Assembly: GCA_003220955.1 (NCBI GenBank)
Contig: QHTW01000214.1
Coordinates: 1-7,302 of the forward strand
Source: Gemmatimonadota bacterium
Lineage (GTDB): Bacteria > Gemmatimonadota > Gemmatimonadetes > Gemmatimonadales > GWC2-71-9
Reading direction: 5' to 3'
DNA: 7,302 bases
The notes beneath the pieces were generated by a model. That model was not told the origin of the DNA and made no database searches. It was given only the letters and a program-made list of their open reading frames with translations. Positions 4,751 through 7,302 of this stretch are shown here, in pieces (the stretch's first letter is position 1; each line of letters opens with the position of its first letter). The position numbers and the translations under genes were made by a program.

Positions 4751-5613
4751 ATCACGTCCTCGCGATCCTGCTGCTCGCGGTCGATTGCGCGACGCGCGCG
4801 TGGCGCATTCAGCTCGCGACCTGGGCGGCCGGCGGGCGGCTCAGTTTTCGCGATGCGTTGCGGCTCAACCTCTACGGCGAGGCCGCCTCGACCTTCACGC
4901 CGAACCGCCTTGGCGGGGAGCCGGCCCGCTTCCTCGGTATGACCTGGTCCGGACTGCGCGTCGTGCTGGCCCTCGTCGCCCTCGGCGTGGAGGTCGCCGC
5001 CGAGTGGCCCGTCTTTGGCGCGGTCGCGCTCGCCCTGGCGGCGTACTATGTGCCCGACTGGAGCCAAGCCGCGGACCGGTTTCTGACGCACAGCCTTGCG
5101 CGTGACTTGCTCGGTTTCGAGCTCATCGCGCTCGTGGTGCTGCTCGTCGTCTGGACATTGCAACGGCTGGTGCGACCCGGCGCCATTCGTCACCGTGTGC
5201 GGCGCCAGTGGCGCGTCGCGCTGGCCCACGTGCGGCGGGCGCCGTGGTGGGTGCTGTTGGTCGGCGCCGTGCTCACCGTCATCAGTCTCGCCGCGCGCGC
5301 CCTGATCTTGCCCGCCCTGGTATGGGGTCACGCCGACGCGCCCCCCTTCGCGGTCATGTTCTTCGGATCGCTGGCGCTGCTCCACGCGCCCCTGGTTGTG
5401 CCGCTGCCATCTGGCGGCGGCGGAATCGAAGTCGCGTTTATGTCCGGATTCGCGGGTGACTTCGGCCCTGGCCATCAAGTCACGATGCTGCTCTTGTGGC
5501 GCTTTTACACGACGGTTCTGCTAACGGTGCTCGGCGTCTACCTGTTGATCCGGACGCACGGTGCCGCCGCCGCGAAGGAGCTGTTCACGGTCGGCTGGTT
5601 CCGGCGCCGCTAG
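4747..5613 (+). CDS. YbhN/UPF0104-type integral membrane protein (LPG synthase TM-region / flippase-like)
   Basis: Hydrophobic protein of 288 residues matching the lysylphosphatidylglycerol synthetase transmembrane-region family, whose members are often proposed lipid flippases. Family marks are the SFRDALRLNLYGEAASTFTPNRLGGEPAR segment (residues 33-61; it exceeds a simple motif, with key residues Gly44, Glu45, Pro52, Gly56, Gly57, Glu58) and PLPSGGGGIEVAF (219-231). Membrane segments are visible at about 71-102, 121-139, 167-192, 201-220 and 244-268, plus a short one at 3-14. The proposed start, TTG 4747, overlaps the zinc-ribbon stop as TTGA; GTG 4702 is an alternative but lies in the ribbon gene and adds non-hydrophobic residues. 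Family proteins usually begin with a fuller first helix, so the N-terminus may be shortened. There is no soluble lysyl-transferase domain, so it is not a full MprF. Confidence 0.8.
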   Translation: MNHVLAILLLAVDCATRAWRIQLATWAAGGRLSFRDALRLNLYGEAASTFTPNRLGGEPARFLGMTWSGLRVVLALVALGVEVAAEWPVFGAVALALAAYYVPDWSQAADRFLTHSLARDLLGFELIALVVLLVVWTLQRLVRPGAIRHRVRRQWRVALAHVRRAPWWVLLVGAVLTVISLAARALILPALVWGHADAPPFAVMFFGSLALLHAPLVVPLPSGGGGIEVAFMSGFAGDFGPGHQVTMLLLWRFYTTVLLTVLGVYLLIRTHGAAAAKELFTVGWFRRR

Positions 5614-5616
5614 CGC

Positions 5617-5620
5617 GGAG
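5617..5620 (+). promoter_or_regulatory. Ribosome binding site of the aspartase/fumarase gene
   Basis: GGAG at 5617-5620 lies seven bases before ATG 5628 in one of the only two gaps between neighbouring genes. A second purine-rich stretch (GGGAGGA, 5669-5675) lies too close to ATG 5676 for good initiation there. Confidence 0.6.
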
Positions 5621-5627
5621 AAATTGT

Positions 5628-7097
5628 ATGGGCGATTCTTGGCTCGACACGAATGGCGATCGAACCGCGGGAGGAATGGTGGCCGCAGTGAATCAGACCC
5701 GCATTGAACGTGATCCTCTGGGCGAGCTGCCCGTGCCCGCAGCAGCGCTCTGGGGGATACAGACCGAACGGGCGCGGCAGAATTTCCCAATCTCCAATCT
5801 CCGCCCGCTCCCCGCCTTCGTCGACGCTGTCATCCGCATCAAGAAAGCCGCGGCCCTGACCAACGGGGAAACCGGGCGGCTGGACCGCAAGCTCGCCGAC
5901 GCCATCATCAAGGCCGCCGACGAAGTCCTCGCGGGCGGGCATCGCGACGACTTCGTGGTGGATCCCTACCAGGCCGGTGCCGGCACGTCGCACAACATGA
6001 ATTGCAACGAGGTGCTCGCGAACCGCGCCAATGAGCTGCTCGGCGCCAAGCGGGGCGAGTACAAGCCGGTGCATCCCAACGATCACGTCAACATGGCGCA
6101 GTCCACCAACGATGTCATCCCGACGGCGATCCGCCTGGCGGCGCTGTCGCAGCTCGCCGCCTTGACGGAAGCGCTGACGCGGCTGGCGCGCGCGTTCGTG
6201 GGGAAAGGCAAAGAGTTCGACGACATCGTCAAATCGGGCCGCACCCATTTGCAGGATGCCACGCCGGTGCGGCTCGGCCAGGAATTCATGGCCTTCGCGC
6301 ACACGGTCGAGCGAAGCCGCGACCGGATTGCGCGCGCCGCGGACGATTTGCGCGACTTGGGAATCGGAGGGACCGCCGTCGGCACTGGACTCAACGCGGA
6401 GCCGCAGTATCCGGCGCTGATGGTGAAGCACCTCCGCACCATGACGGGGCTCGACTTGCGTGAGGGCGAGGATCGCGTGCAGTTGATGCAATCGATGGGC
6501 GACCCGGCCGCGTTTTCTGGCGCGTTGCGCACCTACGCCGTGGACCTCGGCAAGATCGCGAGTGATCTGCGCCTGCTCGCATCCGGGCCGCGCACCGCGT
6601 TGGCCGAGATCGTGTTGCCCGCTGTGCAGCCGGGGTCGAGCATCATGCCTGGAAAAGTGAATCCGTCGATGATTGCCGAAATGGTGAATCAGGTGTGTTT
6701 CCAGGTGATCGGCAACGATGTCACCGTGGCCACCGCGGCGGAGGCGGGCCAGCTCGAGCTCAACGTCATGATGCCGGTGATCGCCCACAACCTCCTCAGC
6801 TCGATGATGATCATCACGAACGCCACCCGCGTGCTGGCCGAGCGGTGCGTGGAAGGGATTCAGGCCGACGCGACGCAGTGCGCGCATTGGTTGGAGCGCA
6901 GTCCGGCGCTCGTGACGGCGCTAGCGCCGAAGATCGGGTACGCGGCGGCCGCGAAGCTGGCCAAGGAAGCCGTGGCGAAGAACGTCACCGTCCGCCAACT
7001 GGTGATGGAGAAGGGGCTGTTGAAGGGGAAGGAGCTCGAGGAGATCCTCGATTTACGGGCTATGACAGAGCTCGGCGTGCCCGGAGAGCGGAAATGA
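5628..7097 (+). CDS. aspA: Aspartate ammonia-lyase / class II fumarase family enzyme
   Basis: Member of the aspartase/fumarase superfamily, cytoplasmic homotetramers that add or eliminate ammonia or water at fumarate. The 489 residues from ATG 5628 include the family signature GSSIMPGKVN (336-345), GTSHNMNCNEV (119-129), HPNDHVNMAQSTND (149-162) and SGRTHLQDATP (203-213). EAGQLELNVMMPV (372-384) resembles aspartase, where class II fumarases usually have a SGNFELNVF-like stretch, so aspartate deamination to fumarate and ammonia is favoured; the C-terminal IGYAAAAKLAKEA looks more fumarase-like, so fumarase remains possible. The start at 5628 has a good ribosome binding site but gives about 23 residues before NQTRIERDPLGE, where the family normally begins; ATG 5676 would give 473 residues, closer to usual. 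Stop TGA 7095-7097. Confidence 0.85.
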   Translation: MGDSWLDTNGDRTAGGMVAAVNQTRIERDPLGELPVPAAALWGIQTERARQNFPISNLRPLPAFVDAVIRIKKAAALTNGETGRLDRKLADAIIKAADEVLAGGHRDDFVVDPYQAGAGTSHNMNCNEVLANRANELLGAKRGEYKPVHPNDHVNMAQSTNDVIPTAIRLAALSQLAALTEALTRLARAFVGKGKEFDDIVKSGRTHLQDATPVRLGQEFMAFAHTVERSRDRIARAADDLRDLGIGGTAVGTGLNAEPQYPALMVKHLRTMTGLDLREGEDRVQLMQSMGDPAAFSGALRTYAVDLGKIASDLRLLASGPRTALAEIVLPAVQPGSSIMPGKVNPSMIAEMVNQVCFQVIGNDVTVATAAEAGQLELNVMMPVIAHNLLSSMMIITNATRVLAERCVEGIQADATQCAHWLERSPALVTALAPKIGYAAAAKLAKEAVAKNVTVRQLVMEKGLLKGKELEEILDLRAMTELGVPGERK

Positions 7098-7123
7098 CTC
7101 TCACCTCGGAGACGCAGCTATGA
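7094..7123 (+). CDS. Possible 9-codon micro-ORF bridging two genes
   Basis: ATG 7094 overlaps the preceding stop as ATGA and reads MTLTSETQL before TGA 7121-7123, which overlaps the next ATG (7120) as a second ATGA. GGAG at 7083-7086 lies seven bases before its ATG. It could be a translational coupling peptide or chance; no function is claimed. Confidence 0.35.
   Translation: MTLTSETQL
7108..7111 (+). promoter_or_regulatory. Ribosome binding site of the last gene
   Basis: GGAG at 7108-7111 is eight bases before ATG 7120, and supports that start. Confidence 0.55.
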
Positions 7124-7302
7124 ACTGGATCGTGGCCGGACTGATCGCAGGCGTCGTCGCGTATCTCGTGGACTGGGTGATGTGGAGCAAGGTTTTCACC
7201 ACGGGCTTGGAAGCGTTCGGCGAGCAGCTGACGCCGGAACAGATGAAGTCGTTCATGGGTCCGGCGCTCGCGAAGTCGGCGGTGCTGGCGCTTGCCTTCG
7301 GG
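7120..7302 (+). CDS. Small membrane protein, 3' partial
   Basis: The first 61 residues of a protein cut by the window edge. It begins MNWIVAGLIAGVVAYLVDWV, a hydrophobic helix (about 2-20), then WSKVFTTGLEAFGEQLTPEQMKSF (amphipathic, with Glu/Gln/Lys) and the start of another hydrophobic stretch (ALAKSAVLALAFG). The MNW start followed by a helix and a W-rich turn recalls DUF1761-type small membrane proteins, but the likeness is weak. It is preceded by a good ribosome binding site. Confidence 0.65.
   Translation, partial: MNWIVAGLIAGVVAYLVDWVMWSKVFTTGLEAFGEQLTPEQMKSFMGPALAKSAVLALAFG

Noticed and set aside
4300..5478. Long open frame on the minus strand (392 codons)
   Set aside because: It covers the hydrolase, zinc-ribbon and membrane-protein genes in antisense. 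Its translation is low-complexity Arg/Gly/Glu-rich, as expected for a shadow in GC-rich DNA.
5599..5618. GC-rich near-palindrome around the stop codon at 5611 as a terminator
   Set aside because: Only a 4-bp stem (CCGC/GCGG) with no U-tract, and a gene with a good ribosome binding site begins 14 bases later.
5610..6887. Long minus-strand open frame antisense to the aspartase/fumarase gene (425 codons)
   Set aside because: It is His/Arg/Gly-rich and without recognisable motifs, while the + strand carries an unmistakable superfamily enzyme.

Overview
The window is GC-rich bacterial DNA. Every recognisable gene lies on the + strand, packed end to end with overlaps of 1 to 74 bases. The only gaps between neighbouring genes are about 14 bases (before the aspartase/fumarase gene) and 22 bases (before the last gene), and there is no gene-free stretch over 300 bases. 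I see no RNA gene, mobile element, CRISPR array or convincing terminator. The gene style suggests an uncultured soil or sediment lineage of the Methylomirabilota/Rokubacteria or deltaproteobacterial kind, but that placement is a guess from family resemblance. TGA is an ordinary stop for at least six genes here, so the genetic code is standard.

Region by region: 3-125 is the tail of an unidentified gene. At 100-537 is a BCP-type peroxiredoxin whose peroxidatic cysteine codon is an in-frame TGA followed by a SECIS-like hairpin, so it is most likely a selenoprotein. At 527-1239 is a short-chain dehydrogenase (SDR) gene with a frameshift near 622-631. At 1239-1970 is a second SDR, resembling pteridine reductase/FolM, with His where the catalytic Tyr is expected. 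At 1967-2695 is a cysteine-rich Rossmann-type protein of unknown function that seems to start at a CTG codon behind a strong ribosome binding site. Then come a DUF309 protein (2692-3039), thioredoxin reductase (3032-3997), a metallo-beta-lactamase-fold hydrolase (3994-4635), a tiny zinc-ribbon protein overlapping it in another frame (4562-4750), a YbhN/UPF0104-type membrane protein (4747-5613), an aspartase/fumarase family enzyme (5628-7097), a possible 9-codon micro-ORF (7094-7123), and the start of a small membrane protein (7120-7302, cut by the window end).

The gene set mixes redox functions (selenoperoxiredoxin, thioredoxin reductase, two SDRs, a Cys-rich Rossmann protein) with general metabolism. 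Overlaps of the ATGA/GTGA/TTGA/CTGA type suggest one long translationally coupled operon. The plausible functional pair is the Sec-peroxiredoxin as hydroperoxide reductase and the thioredoxin reductase as a source of reducing power for its regeneration; this is inferred from family roles and proximity only. The most noteworthy signals are the selenocysteine site and its hairpin, the cysteine-free composition of that peroxiredoxin, and the CTG-initiated Cys-rich protein.
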